From Stereum hirsutum FP-91666 SS1 (Eukaryota; Basidiomycota; Agaricomycetes; Russulales; Stereaceae), in the NCBI RefSeq assembly GCF_000264905.1, contig NW_006763141.1:1555512-1619511 (forward strand): 64,000 nucleotides of DNA. Reading direction: 5' to 3'. Within the stretch, counting starts at the first letter, position 1, and every line of letters starts with the position of its first letter. The position numbers and the translations under genes are program-made. Positions 1 through 11,291 of the stretch are shown here, in pieces. The notes under the pieces were generated by a model. It was given only the letters and a program-made list of their open reading frames with translations, had not been told where the DNA came from and did not search any database.

Positions 1-228
1 AGTTAGCGCCGCATACAAATCAGGAATCCAGCAAATGCGACAGAAAATTTGTGTACCAGTCGACTGCCATGCCACAGTTCCTACCTTCCCTTGAATAACG
101 TCCTTCTGTGTCCCATCGGTCAGCGTCTTTTGAGCTCTCTTCGCAGAGTCCGTCCCAGAAACACTGAGAGCGAGGGCACAAGGAAGAAGGGAGATGAGAG
201 TTGTTGTCAAGTGCAATAACAAACGCAT
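1..228 (-). CDS. 5' end of a secreted-protein gene (partial, runs off the left edge)
   Basis: The reverse strand opens with an ATG at 228-226. It encodes a typical signal peptide: M-R, then a hydrophobic Leu/Thr/Ile run (residues 3-21) ending in an A-L-A-L-type cleavage region. About 27 polar residues (Ser/Thr/Lys/Gln-rich) follow. A donor-like GTAGGA follows the codons for Q-G-K at about 85, and a branch-like GCTAAC lies at the window edge. The first exon therefore probably ends near 86 and an intron continues off the window. Only about 48 residues are visible, so the family cannot be named. An extracellular or wall location is inferred from the leader alone. Confidence 0.55.
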   Translation of the reverse strand, partial: MRLLLHLTTTLISLLPCALALSVSGTDSAKRAQKTLTDGTQKDVIQGKVGTVAWQSTGTQIFCRICWIPDLYAALT

Positions 229-1636
229 GGTTGTTGTGATATCGATTATGTAAGTTGAACTGAGAGGTCGGTGTGAGATTCTCTCTGGTATGGGCAAGGG
301 ACCCAGCAATTATACCAATGTAAGCGCTAAGCAGGGATTCAAAACAAGCAAGGAGTGGTGCATCAGGACATTAGAAGAATTTACAGCCACCAGGGAAACG
401 AGTGGCCACTTGCCAGCAAGGAAAAGAATCGGCAGAGGTACTGACGCATACGCAGAAAGCCTTGGTTGTGCGTGAAAACAGCTGAAACGCGGGTAAGCCA
501 AAAGTTGACCGTCATAGGCGGCTGCCAGTCCGCGCGTTACTACGGACTTCTTTGAGTACCGACATTGAGGAAGAGACATGCGTTTCAGGGCAAAGTACAG
601 CCATAAGACGGCGCCGGCGCGGTGGAGCTTAGGCTAGACTCTTCACCTTTGGAGCAGCTGCCAACGGAGACCTGAGTTTGAGTGCAGGTATCAGCGACGG
701 TCCAGCGACGCACACTCTCAGCTGATTCGCGATGCGGGCAGAGGGTCGAGGCGGAGCCATATCCCCAAGAGCTCTGATTTTCATAGTAGCATACTTCAGA
801 GGTGATTCAGGATTTGGAGAGGAAAGTGAAGAGGGGAGAGGGACTCACAGAGAACACAGTCGAATTGAAAATAGTATCTCCGGTGACTGGTGTCGCAATA
901 GTACGTGGTGCAAAAGAGTTTGAAAGTTGCTGCCCGGTGTTTGCGGGTGGGAAAATGAGGCGTCCGTTCCGAACCTCGTTGGGGAGCAGCTGGGAGGGTG
1001 ATTCAAATGCTGAGTCTTCTAATAGTCCTCCAATTCGTCCTCGGAGGTACAAAGCTGGTGATCGTAGGACGTCGAGGTGCATATTTAGTCGTCTTCCGAG
1101 CCCAAAGTCATTCTTGTTATTTGACAGCTTTTCTATGAGCAACAAGTTAGCTGGCAGAAGAACAACGTGTAGACATTGGATGGAGTGACCTTTGTGGGCG
1201 TCTTGTGACACGAAAAGAGAGAGATGAGAGTGGTGATAGAGGATAACTGAAACGATCAGTCAGTTAGAAAAGACGGCAAAGAGAGGAAGAAGACAGTAGA
1301 GCCCTCATCAGAACCACTAGTGTGTCCCTGTCAACTCGCCTGGGCCACGAAATGCATCGCATAGTGTATCATGGCCTTCATTCGCTCTATGGAGAGCAAT
1401 GAACAAGAAATGAAGATCGTTTATCGTATGACGAGTGCATGACAGTCAAATGTGGGAGGAAACAAATATATAAATACATACACTTGTATCGCACAATCCA
1501 CCCTAAAACTCTGTCCAAATGTCAGAATACAATGTACAACATCCCGCGTCCACTGACTGCCCTGTCCCCGATGATCAGCCTTTAGAGTGATTCTTTATCT
1601 GCCTCTCGTGGTCGACATTCCCATTCCAGCAGGGCC
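229..1636. other. intergenic stretch without a supported gene
   Basis: This lies between the divergent secreted-protein start at 228 and the 3' end of the OXR1 gene at 1637. The longest open frame (reverse strand, 807-1211, 134 codons) begins with a Met but has no recognisable domain and no convincing splice partners, and it overlaps a similar-sized frame on the other strand. I treat it as non-coding. The stretch presumably holds the promoter of the 228 gene and the 3' region of the OXR1 gene. Confidence 0.5.
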
Positions 1637-4273
1637 TCACGATCCCATACCACCAATCCCCCATACTTCCAACCCCACACAGACAAACTCGACTGTGCCG
1701 CCCTTCCCCGCCTTCGCTCCTCCCTTCTCGCCACCCGTACAAAGTGCCTCGTTCCCGAACGTCGGACAAGGTGCTGAAGAACCGTCGTAGAGGGTGTCGT
1801 CGAGGTAGAGTCCGTAGTGACCGTCACTATTTGGGGGACAACAGTAAATATGAGTATCACAAAGCAAAAGTGAGATAATGAAGTGTGCTTTGAGTGTGTC
1901 GCGCAGAAGGCCAGAACAGGGGCGTTGTAAAATTACGAGAGAAGACGTACCCTCCACCAAACGAAATATACCCGGGCTCGCAGAGCGCAACGTAATCGTT
2001 CTTTCCCGTCCACTTGTACACCTTGACCTCTGGCTTGTTCTTATCCTTCACTTTCCATAAGAATCTAGCGCCACACGCCACACAAATCCAACCTGTCAGT
2101 TCATGGACTCCTCGACATTTTAAGTGGGAAAATGAAAGAGAGAAGAGGCACAAGGGCACGAAAATGATGCTGGTAATACGAGACTCACGACTCTCCACTC
2201 CCATAATATCCTCCCCTCTCCTTTCTTATGCCTTCCCCCATCCACACTCCGAACACAGCCTCGCCCTCATCCTTGATCACGACCAGCGCCCCTCCCACAT
2301 GTGCCTCACACCTAGAGTATAGCGTTTGCAGCGAGATCCCATGTTGGTCCAAAGAGAACAGGAGGGTCCATGACTTGGGGAGGCGAGATAGAGCAGGGAG
2401 GTAGGGTCGGATCTATATATCAATTCAGGCTCGCGTTAGTGCCACATAGCGAGGCGAGGTCAATGGAACGCACCTCATCTGCAACATCGCCCGTCAAGAC
2501 CGCCTCCGTACTCTCCTTCCTCCCAAGTAACAACACACTCTTCTTCTCCACGCCCCGCTTTCTCTCCACACCCTCCTCATCAAACTCGAACCCTCCTTTA
2601 TTCCAGCCCTTATTTCCATTGAACCCCGGTGCTCCGCTAGGAGGAACGTAGACTTGCGTACCAAACGGCGTACCGTGAGTTATGTCCGTTTCTCGTTTGC
2701 CCGGTGGGCCCAGCATCCCAGAAGCGCCTAGAGACGTAGAAAGAGGGAGCGTCGAGGCGTGATAAGGTGTCCCGTGTGCCGAGATGCTCCGTGATCGTGA
2801 ATGCGGAGTATTCGAATGCGAGTCGTAAGTGTTCGAGTGATGCGGTAATGCGCCAGGGGGAGGCGAAGGTGGAGGAACGATGGTCACTGCACTGGCTAAC
2901 GTGTTCGCGAGCGCTGTTCTAGTGGAGAGGAAGGAAGACATCCATCTTGAAGACGAGGTGAGGTTGGTTCCTCCGGGCGTCAGTGTCCCCGTTGTCGCTG
3001 TGGTCGCAGTCGTAGTCGGCATCGAAGATAGAGGTGGAGGCGTGCTTGAGAGAGAGGTTGGATGCGAATGGGAGTGTGATTCGGAGTGCAGATCAGGTTG
3101 CGGATGAGCGTGGACATGCGAGTATGGGTGAGGATGCGAATCATGGAATGCCCCGGGTATGGAGAACGTGGTTTGTGAATTCGTCCTTGATACACGGGGA
3201 GGGCTCAGCGTTGAGCGAGTCATCGTCGGGGAAGGAGGTAAAGAAGGTGAACGTGCTGGTGGTGAGGTTGCAGTGGTATTAATGAACGTGTTGGGTGTGT
3301 TAAATGCGGCGGGATTGCCCGGCGTGTGTGTATGGGTGTGGCTCGAAGATCCGTTGCTGCGCGCACTCGTGGGAGTGGAACTTGAAGGTGACGGTGATGT
3401 AAGGTTCTGAAGTCGAGACGGATGTCGAGTAAGGGGCGGTTTCGTCTCGACTGGACGGGAATGGAGCAGAGATGAAGTTGATGAAGATGGTGGTGGTGGT
3501 AACGTCGGAAGTGACGCGCTCAGCCTATCGAACCCGGAAAGCGGCGAGGGCGTAGGTTTGGGTGGTTCTGACCCCGGAACAAGGAACGTTGTCGAGCTTA
3601 ACTCAGGCACCAAAGACGATGAAGACGAGGAAGACGATTGTGAAGGTGGTGGTAATGGGACGAGAGGCTGAGGGATCGATACGAGTGGTGTTGGCGCATG
3701 TTGTTGAGGCGTGAGGGAACGTACAGGCGTCTCGCCACCCGTTCCCGAAATCGACGCACCAGCATTCAGATTTTCGTTGTTCGAGGTCAACCAATAAAGT
3801 GGGTCGTCCTCATGCCGCAATAGCTCCTCTAGGTACCCATTCTTGTTCCTCTCGTTCGCGGCAGTAGCCTCTTCCGTGAACTGATCAAAGAAAATCTGCG
3901 ATGGAGAATGAGAACCTAATCCATTCCAGGTAGAGAGTGGGTCATCGTGTGAAGCTGAAAGTGATGGTTGGAGAGGTGCATCTGATGGGGGTACGGATAC
4001 GAAGGAGCCAAATTCGGAGCTAGAGGAGGCGTTGCTCCACGTTCGTGTATGATTGTGGGCAATGGGTGGACGGTCAGGTTTCGAGGTCAATCGTTGAGAA
4101 GTGGCATTTGTTTCGGTTGGAGAACTTCGTGGGGAAGCAGGAGGAGTTGCAGGCGAGAAAAGTGTGGAGAAAATGTCGTCGGCCAGGTTGTCATCAGCCT
4201 TGGAGGTAGACACTGGTGCGCCATTGGAAGGCAGAGGGATGAGAGAGGGGATCGAGTTGAGAGGTGCGGTCAT
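1637..4273 (-). CDS. OXR1: TLDc-domain protein, OXR1 type (oxidation resistance), 4 exons, 775 aa
   Basis: Exons (reverse strand) are 4273-2474, 2412-2189, 2064-1951 and 1826-1637. All phases join and give 775 residues. The C-terminal part is a TLDc domain. Visible blocks are LPKSWTLLFSLDQHG, GGALVVIKDEG, F-L-W-K, VYKWTGKNDYVALCEP and a final FVCVGLEVWG just before the stop. TLDc/OXR1 proteins protect against oxidative stress, and several bind and regulate the V-ATPase. The first 600 residues, all in exon 1, are Ser/Pro/Thr/His-rich low complexity with no fold I recognise. This makes the protein much longer than the few hundred residues I expect of compact fungal OXR1. The start is the first in-frame ATG of the long exon. 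The family call is firm; the role of the N-terminal extension is unknown. Confidence 0.92.
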
Positions 4274-7200
4274 TGTTGATGCTAACGTGGTGGGATACGT
4301 TCAAGATATCGTAGGGTTCGTGATGGTATAGTACTGGGCGATGTTGATGGGGTTATGGCGGCTTCGACGATGATCTACGTGTTCCATGTCAGCCCACGTC
4401 TAATGTGCCGTCGTAGTCAGAAAGACACCGTATATATGGGGAAAAGAGAACCTCATTTCTTCCGCTAAGCAGCCACTCAGGTCGGAATGGGCTGTATGAT
4501 TTCTAATGTGCGTTATTCCAGCACAAATCAGCGTGACCATGTTATGTGGCCCAGGAGCGGGAAACATGACAGTTGGTGTGAAGTGCCAGAAATCCCCCAT
4601 TTATCAGCTCTATGAATCACCTTTTGAAGGGTTTCCAGACACGGAAAAGTATCCCGGTGTTAGAAAGTGTCCCCTTCGTAGACATCGAAAGGGATTGCCC
4701 CAAAAATAATATGATTACCTATTACCGCCTGCTGTTAGGCCACAAGATGTCCTTCGTAGCTTTTGAAGGCCAGTACTCCCGTCACGAAGTAGAATGGGTC
4801 CAGTTCCCCAAACAATCGCCCGCCCCCTCTCATGCTGCGAAAAACACTGAAAAAGCTCACCTTACTGATCGTCCGTCCGTCACCCGTTTGACCTGAATCG
4901 AGGTGCCCCTGGCAAGACAGCACCGCGGGTGGCACAGTATTTTTTGTTACTCTGCTTCGTCCTAAGTTTTTGGCTCCCAGATCGTCCTCTCCTTCGAATC
5001 GGGATGCAACAATCCGTAGGGGGCGTTATAAACTGATCAGTCTTCTGGCCGTTTTGTCTCTGAAGATCTGGTTGATTTGTCCTTAAGTCCGCCCAGTATA
5101 AAGTAGAGTATGATATCGTCAATCGCAATAGTAGTAAGACACGAGGGATAGAACGAAAGCGGTATGTTTTATTCGAGCGGCAGCTTGAAGCTTGAGACTT
5201 GAACCTGAGAGAAAGCGTTCGGTAATTTCCAATCTCGGCGTGCGTCATCAGCGTTTCGATGAGCCGTGTGGTTGGGCAACCACTCGGCAATCGCCCAGTT
5301 GTCTTCCTAGTTCTCCCGGGCCGAGCTTTCTCTGCTCAACCAAAGCTCAACCAACCTTCAAGCAGACTTGAACTTGACCATTCACTTGACCATCGGCAAT
5401 ACGGGGCTGAATATTCTACTCCATAACAAGTATGGGCAAGGATCACTGCAAGACTCATATCTCTCGAACCCATTACTTTCGAACCTCGGTCCTCAGGTGC
5501 AGCGGTTTCGATTAATATTCAGCATGCCATTGCTAACATCTTCTCGTACATTGTTTCGTATATCGACGATTCGATAAATACTGGCATACTCGAGCCAAAA
5601 AAACGGTAGATTTGCACTATTTCGAGAACATGTATTTTCTAGCTCGGACATGGCCCAGTCTCTCAGATGTCTGCATGCCTCTCTGACGGCGAGGACAGCT
5701 ATCAAGATCTCAAGGTTTGTAATTTTTCATTTGATCCATCTCTTCAACAGAGTTGATTCATTCAACTGCCATGCCATCTATCAGAAGTTATCTGCTCTCT
5801 GAATTCTGAGTGGAGACCCACTGAGAGCCAAGTGTCTGATTGGCTAGTTCGCTTAAAATTCAAGCAGCAGATAACATCTATCGAGAAATCAATCTTTTCG
5901 TCCTTTCTTCCTGGCGTTCTATTTTCTTTTGCCGATCCATGCGATGTTTCCTTCCTTCCTGATCTCAGATTGATACCGGTCTTGCGCACGCAGGTTTCAC
6001 GGTCTTGGCGTGATCTCATCGGCAGTTCACATCGACCATGCATCATTGCACGAAGAAAAGATGCAGAGGTAAGGCATATTATGACAGACTGCGTACCCAG
6101 ATTGGTAAGAGGGATGCAGTCCGTCGATCCGCGGGCAGCAAAGATCACAGACATTTCAGACCGGGATATCACGAGTCCGTGAAAAACTTGAGGGGCAGTC
6201 TGGCAGAAAATGATGACTCAATCATTCGATTGTTGGCTACGAGTCTACGACCTACTGTACTTGGGCGAGGCTGTGAGTCATGAGTCAAAGCGAACGTACC
6301 GGAGATAAATATCGCGGACGCACGTCACCGGTGCCTTGCATATCTTATTTAGCTCTTTCCTTGTGGAACGACGAGATGAGGCGAGGCGGAACCGGAGATG
6401 GAAACGCGCGCTCTACTTCCGGCCGTGAATGAGCGCCGAGCAGGGCGCCGACGACTTTTCCAGTTCCTCTGCAAACATGCGGAGAATATTCTCCATAGAA
6501 TTCCGGAAAGCAGCGAGTTCTTTGATTTACTGGTGGTGGAAGCAGCATACAATCAGTGGCATGATTTCAGCTACAATGCTCCAGATTGGCCACCAATGCA
6601 GCGCTTAGAATTAGCCGTTGACATTGGCAGTCGGGGAGCTCGGGAGGCAATTGTCGGTCCATACTGGACTCACTCAATATCTTCCTTCGCATATGCGACT
6701 CGCACAATCGCATACACTTTGGGCAACTTTTTGAAGAGAATATTCACGAAGTGATGAGCAATATATTTATATCACTCTATCAGATGCAGCCCCAATTTAT
6801 CACTATCGCCCTCTCTGCTGAAGCCTGCGAGTAAACACCTAGGTCCAAGTTTGACGTCTATATGGGCATCCCGGCGACGTTTCTCGTGATATTAGAGTGT
6901 TTTTGCAGCCGCTCCGAACAGCTGTCGACGCGACAGTGTCAGAGCCCAACACAGTAGACCGGTGACCGCGCTTCTACAGTTCTGAGGGTGAACAGTGGCA
7001 CCTTGCATAGGCGTTTAGTGAATAGCATGACGAAATTGTCCTTAGGAAGTGCTGCATGCATGATTCATGCTCATATGGCGCGCGATACAGCTCCACACGC
7101 GGAACACAGTTGTTGGGCTCGTCCACAAAACCGCTCTATGCGCAGGCTGTATGGCCACCAAACATTGTGCCGCTCCATGACAGGTTGCCCATGCTAGTAC

Positions 7201-7341
7201 TTGGGTGGCTAATTCTTGATATATTATCAACGGATCATAACGAGCATTTGGAGATTTATCCACGGACTCCAGCCTCTTCACCCCAATCCCCCCGAAGGAG
7301 GAATTGGGTTTGGGTTGCTACAGCAGTAGCATATGACCCCC
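4274..7341. other. long spacer left of the assembly gap, no supported gene
   Basis: About 3 kb with lower GC than the flanking genes. The open frames here (for example 5832-6182 and 6398-6754 on the + strand) are short, overlap frames on the other strand, and show no domain or consistent exon chain. The right-hand end close to the OXR1 start presumably carries that gene's promoter. I see no transposase or clear terminal repeats. Confidence 0.5.
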
Positions 7342-7807
7342 NNNNNNNNNNNNNNNNNNNNNNNNNNNNNNNNNNNNNNNNNNNNNNNNNNNNNNNNNNN
7401 NNNNNNNNNNNNNNNNNNNNNNNNNNNNNNNNNNNNNNNNNNNNNNNNNNNNNNNNNNNNNNNNNNNNNNNNNNNNNNNNNNNNNNNNNNNNNNNNNNNN
7501 NNNNNNNNNNNNNNNNNNNNNNNNNNNNNNNNNNNNNNNNNNNNNNNNNNNNNNNNNNNNNNNNNNNNNNNNNNNNNNNNNNNNNNNNNNNNNNNNNNNN
7601 NNNNNNNNNNNNNNNNNNNNNNNNNNNNNNNNNNNNNNNNNNNNNNNNNNNNNNNNNNNNNNNNNNNNNNNNNNNNNNNNNNNNNNNNNNNNNNNNNNNN
7701 NNNNNNNNNNNNNNNNNNNNNNNNNNNNNNNNNNNNNNNNNNNNNNNNNNNNNNNNNNNNNNNNNNNNNNNNNNNNNNNNNNNNNNNNNNNNNNNNNNNN
7801 NNNNNNN
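7342..7807. other. assembly gap (466 N) flanked by C homopolymers
   Basis: A run of N from 7342 to 7807. The base run before it is six C and the run after it is nine C, so the gap sits inside or next to a poly-C tract. Frames reported through the N are meaningless. Confidence 0.98.
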
Positions 7808-8166
7808 CCCCCCCCCATATATTTATACCTTCAAACTCTGAGGGAGAAGAAGTGATGCAAGGTACTTGACTTTCCAATCCCGTCTCGCCTCTCCCGTCAT
7901 CCATCGTCTTCTGCCTGCTTTGTACCACACGTTCTTTGTTCCAAACGAACCTTCTCTGTCGCTCTTTTATTTCTCGTGGACACGATCTTTTCTTCCAATT
8001 GTATTACTTCAGAATCTCCCGTCTATTTGGTGACGAAACCCGTAAGCTTTTCATAAAATGTATGTATGTTGTGTCATAAGCTTTGCATATAGTGTACGCC
8101 TGTTGGATATGCGTCTCGAACACTGACAGTTATTCCCTCTAGATCTATAATTGTCGCACTTTCAGC

Positions 8167-9844
8167 ATGGCGGATTCTTTCTCTTTGCCATCTGAGGCGT
8201 AAGTAGCGTAATACTTTTCGCTGGAATTGTTATACTGAAGTTCAATGATCAGCTCCTTCTCCTCGGAAGCGGATGATCAAGACCTTCAACAAATGAACTT
8301 CCTCCCCGACGAGCATGATATCAGCGGCTCACATTTCTTCTCATCCGGGGCATCCGCATATTGCTACGCCGATCAGTCTTTTTCAACACTCCGCTCAGAC
8401 GTAAGTTGAGATATCTTACTGTACTGTTCGTGTTCCGAATTTGTCGCTCATGTCATGAATTTTTGATCCTAGCCGGAACTGAGTCTGCCTGAAATTCTCT
8501 CATTTACGCAACATCCTCCCGCAACCGTGTATCAATCTCTACATCCGTCATCGGATTGTACCATTAGGGTATGTCACTGTTAGATTTTCTTTGCCTGTGT
8601 CTATTTAGCCAGAAGATCGCCGAACATCCTTACCATTAATTGTCCTCCGAAGCCCCCGACACCCTTCGCCCATAGTCACTCCATCGACGACCACTTTCCT
8701 CTCTTGGATTTTGCGTATCAAACCCAACCTCATCCGCTTTATTCTCCGGAATATTCATCCCAGTATATTTGGCAATCGTCCAATTTTGTTTCGTCGCGCT
8801 CCTCTGGATATGGATCGGGCCCCGTCATGGATTTGAATGCGTTGTTCATAAACAAGGCGGCGGCAAACGTCTCGCCTGTGAGTATTATACCTTTGGATGT
8901 CCCACTTCCGTAACTGATCTCTCGTTCTTTTTCACATAGTATGCGACAGTACCAGCCGCTATAGAGCCTGCCTCCCGCTTCACCGCCCCCAGTACGACAT
9001 ACGTATCTCACAATCACATTAGTGTTCACTTACATATGTCCCTGGTCTCCCACCGTAGACTTGCACTCACCGGCCCCAGATCCAGTATCTCCGATGGACC
9101 GCTCTTTCTTGAACCCAATCGAACGAGGCACTCTCATCTTCCAGCGCAAATACAAACATCCAACGAAGGCAGGTAGGACCCGCTATGGAGTTCCACCAGA
9201 CCGTAGTTTGAATACTGTGGAGTTCAATTCCACTCAATTGAATACCAACATCACTTTCGCCGGAGTTCTTCTGCAGACGGCATCGAAGGGTCACCTGACA
9301 GAAGTCTTGCTTGATCCTAACGCCACTGTTCTGGAGAGCCAGGGTGTGAACATTACTGTGCATCTTTCGGTGAGCACTTCAATATTTTCCTGGGATGACA
9401 GTGACAACTTCATATTTCCATTGGTCTGTATACTAATATGGTAAAATAGGTACCAGGATACGATCTCTACTCGCAAACATTGCGAACCAAGACTTGGGCA
9501 AACCCGCCGCAGCCGATTTCCCGTGGCGAGCTTGCTAAGCGCCTCACAAAGATAATTAAGTCGTTCATTCAGGTCAGTCGACCGATCTGAGGTCCAACTT
9601 GGATTTCATCATTGTCAGCGTCCTATTGTCACGATAGGTCACTCATCCGAAACATGCTTATTTACTTTTACCTTAGAAGGCGACGTCAAACTCTTCGCTT
9701 CGCCAGTCCACCTCATCAAACTCGCGATCGGGTTCTGGAGACCCTTTGTATCATCCCATAAATCTGTCGGCCGACACGATATTTCTCCGTGCGTTCTATC
9801 CTGTCACCAAGGGAGGGTGGCAGATAGAGTTGGCGACCGTCTAA
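8167..9844 (+). CDS. lineage-restricted protein of unknown function, 8 exons, 406 aa
   Basis: Proposed exons: 8167-8198, 8253-8400, 8473-8557, 8609-8877, 8940-9172, 9207-9369, 9450-9572 and 9677-9844. Phases join to 406 residues. The N-terminal half is Ser/Pro/Tyr-rich (S-Q-Y-I-W-Q, L-D-F-A-Y-Q). The C-terminal half looks folded: F-N-S-T-Q-L-N-T-N-I-T-F, a P-G-Y-D-L-Y segment, the basic helix ELAKRLTKIIKSFIQ, and a closing F-L-R-A-F-Y-P-V-T-K-G-G-W. I recognise no named domain. Exon 3 has two competing donors. The stronger-looking GTATGT at 8569 would put exon 4 out of frame, while GTACCA at 8558 keeps the frame that is clearly coding. A second, broken copy of exon 7 lies at about 10367-10432, so the family has duplicated locally. 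A TATA-like stretch lies at 7818-7830. Confidence 0.65.
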
Positions 9845-11291
9845 GAGCTCCGTTCATACGCACCGGATTCAATTTTGAGTCCTCATGTCCCACAATAATA
9901 ACTGTAGGATTGATTACTCTCTCTTGATAGCGTCGGCCCATGACCCTCATGACCGCGCATTATTACAATATTGTCACCGTACTCCATCCTGGACACTATA
10001 TCATTCGGTCATTTTTGTAATACTTGCATTTGACTGTGACTTCTCTACCTTCTTCCGCATACTTCAGAGCATCGCGATTCCATTTCTACCCTACGTAGAT
10101 CAATGTTGTGCTGTCCCTGATCGCGAATACTTACACTGTCGTTACAACTTGCCTGCTCATTCTAGTCGCCATTCGCTCTACGTTTTGATTATAGTGTATT
10201 TATGCAGACAATGGATATCTGATGAACATCGTTGTTATCTGCCTTTCGCTATTCCATTTACTATCACGCCGTTGTGCAGGTTCTATTCCAAATCCCGAAC
10301 TTGGTTGTGCTTCCATTTCTATCAATATTTACATTCGACGACTCATTGCGGTTCAGCCTGGTAGCTCCGTGTCGAACATGCTAAGCGCCTCGCGAAGATA
10401 GTGATGGTGTTAGTTCAGGTCCGTGCAACAGTCTCAAACTCCATTCAATCATTGCGTCGTTAGCAATATCTCTTCCTCTAAGGCCCTCTTCGAATTTGGA
10501 GAATCTAGTCAATCCTTTTTACCTGCTCATTCATTAGGACCATTACAGAATATCGACTTCTTCATTTCATTTATACGCCGTATAAATTAGACGACATTTC
10601 ACGACCACTTCTACGATACATGGACTCTCCATTTCTCGATATCTTGCTGGAACTCGTCGATTATGAGTCTCAACTTCACATGTCCCTTACCGATATACTT
10701 TACAGTATTTTTACCTATGCTATAATCACTTCACATCTCGTTGCTTCCTTAATCCTGCTCTACTGTGCCTACTCTACGCTACCATCTTGAAACCCTTCGG
10801 TCGGAAAGGACTTTTTGCTCGAGACGATCCCGCGTTAGCAGCTTAATAGATGTTATCTGCAGCCTGAAAACCGAGAGGTTCTATGAGCTTCAAATCGGCT
10901 ACTTTGGAGGTCGCAAACTTCAATTTTCAAGTCGTAGTTCGCTTACAACCCTCGGTAAGTGCCAGACGCAGGCCAAAAGAGGGTGATCAGCCAATCACGG
11001 CCAGCCTACACATTCCCCTTCAAACTGAAAAATCACTTGAAATTCTCACTTTTACATTTCGTTCGCAGCGCCTTACAACCCAAAAATCCACTTTTCGCGC
11101 TGAAGATAACGTCTAATACATCGCTTTTCCACAAATCCCTTACAAGTTCGTTGGGCCTACATCTAACCACTACATTACTGGATAAACAGAAAGACACGGA
11201 TCTCGTTCATCAACCCCGAGAGCCTAGAAAACGAGTTGACGTCATACAAACACTCACAAGTGACAACGAAAACGCACCTTCTAACTAACAT
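9845..11291. other. spacer with one exon relic and no intact gene
   Basis: Apart from the relic exon near 10.4 kb, the frames here (for example 9885-10364 + and three overlapping + frames at 10765-11288) lack domains and look like chance frames in AT-rich DNA. They may hold further eroded pieces of the upstream gene family, but I cannot align them convincingly by eye. Confidence 0.45.
10367..10432 (+). pseudogene. relic exon of the 8167-9844 gene family
   Basis: The read-through here is R-V-E-H-A-K-R-L-A-K-I-V-M-V-L-V-Q followed by a donor-like GTCCGT. It parallels RGELAKRLTKIIKSFIQ plus GTCAGT at the end of exon 7 of the upstream gene. The nucleotide match is strong over about 30 bases (the block around GCTAAGCGCCTC) and then decays. 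No other exon of the family is convincing around it, so it looks like a duplicated and eroded fragment. Confidence 0.6.

Noticed and set aside
7056..7928. Long open frames on both strands through 7.1-7.9 kb
   Set aside because: They are open only because they cross 466 N; the real sequence on each side has no coding signal.
9885..10364. 159-codon + frame
   Set aside because: Cys/His/Tyr-rich translation without domains, AT-rich DNA, no splice partners; looks like a chance frame.
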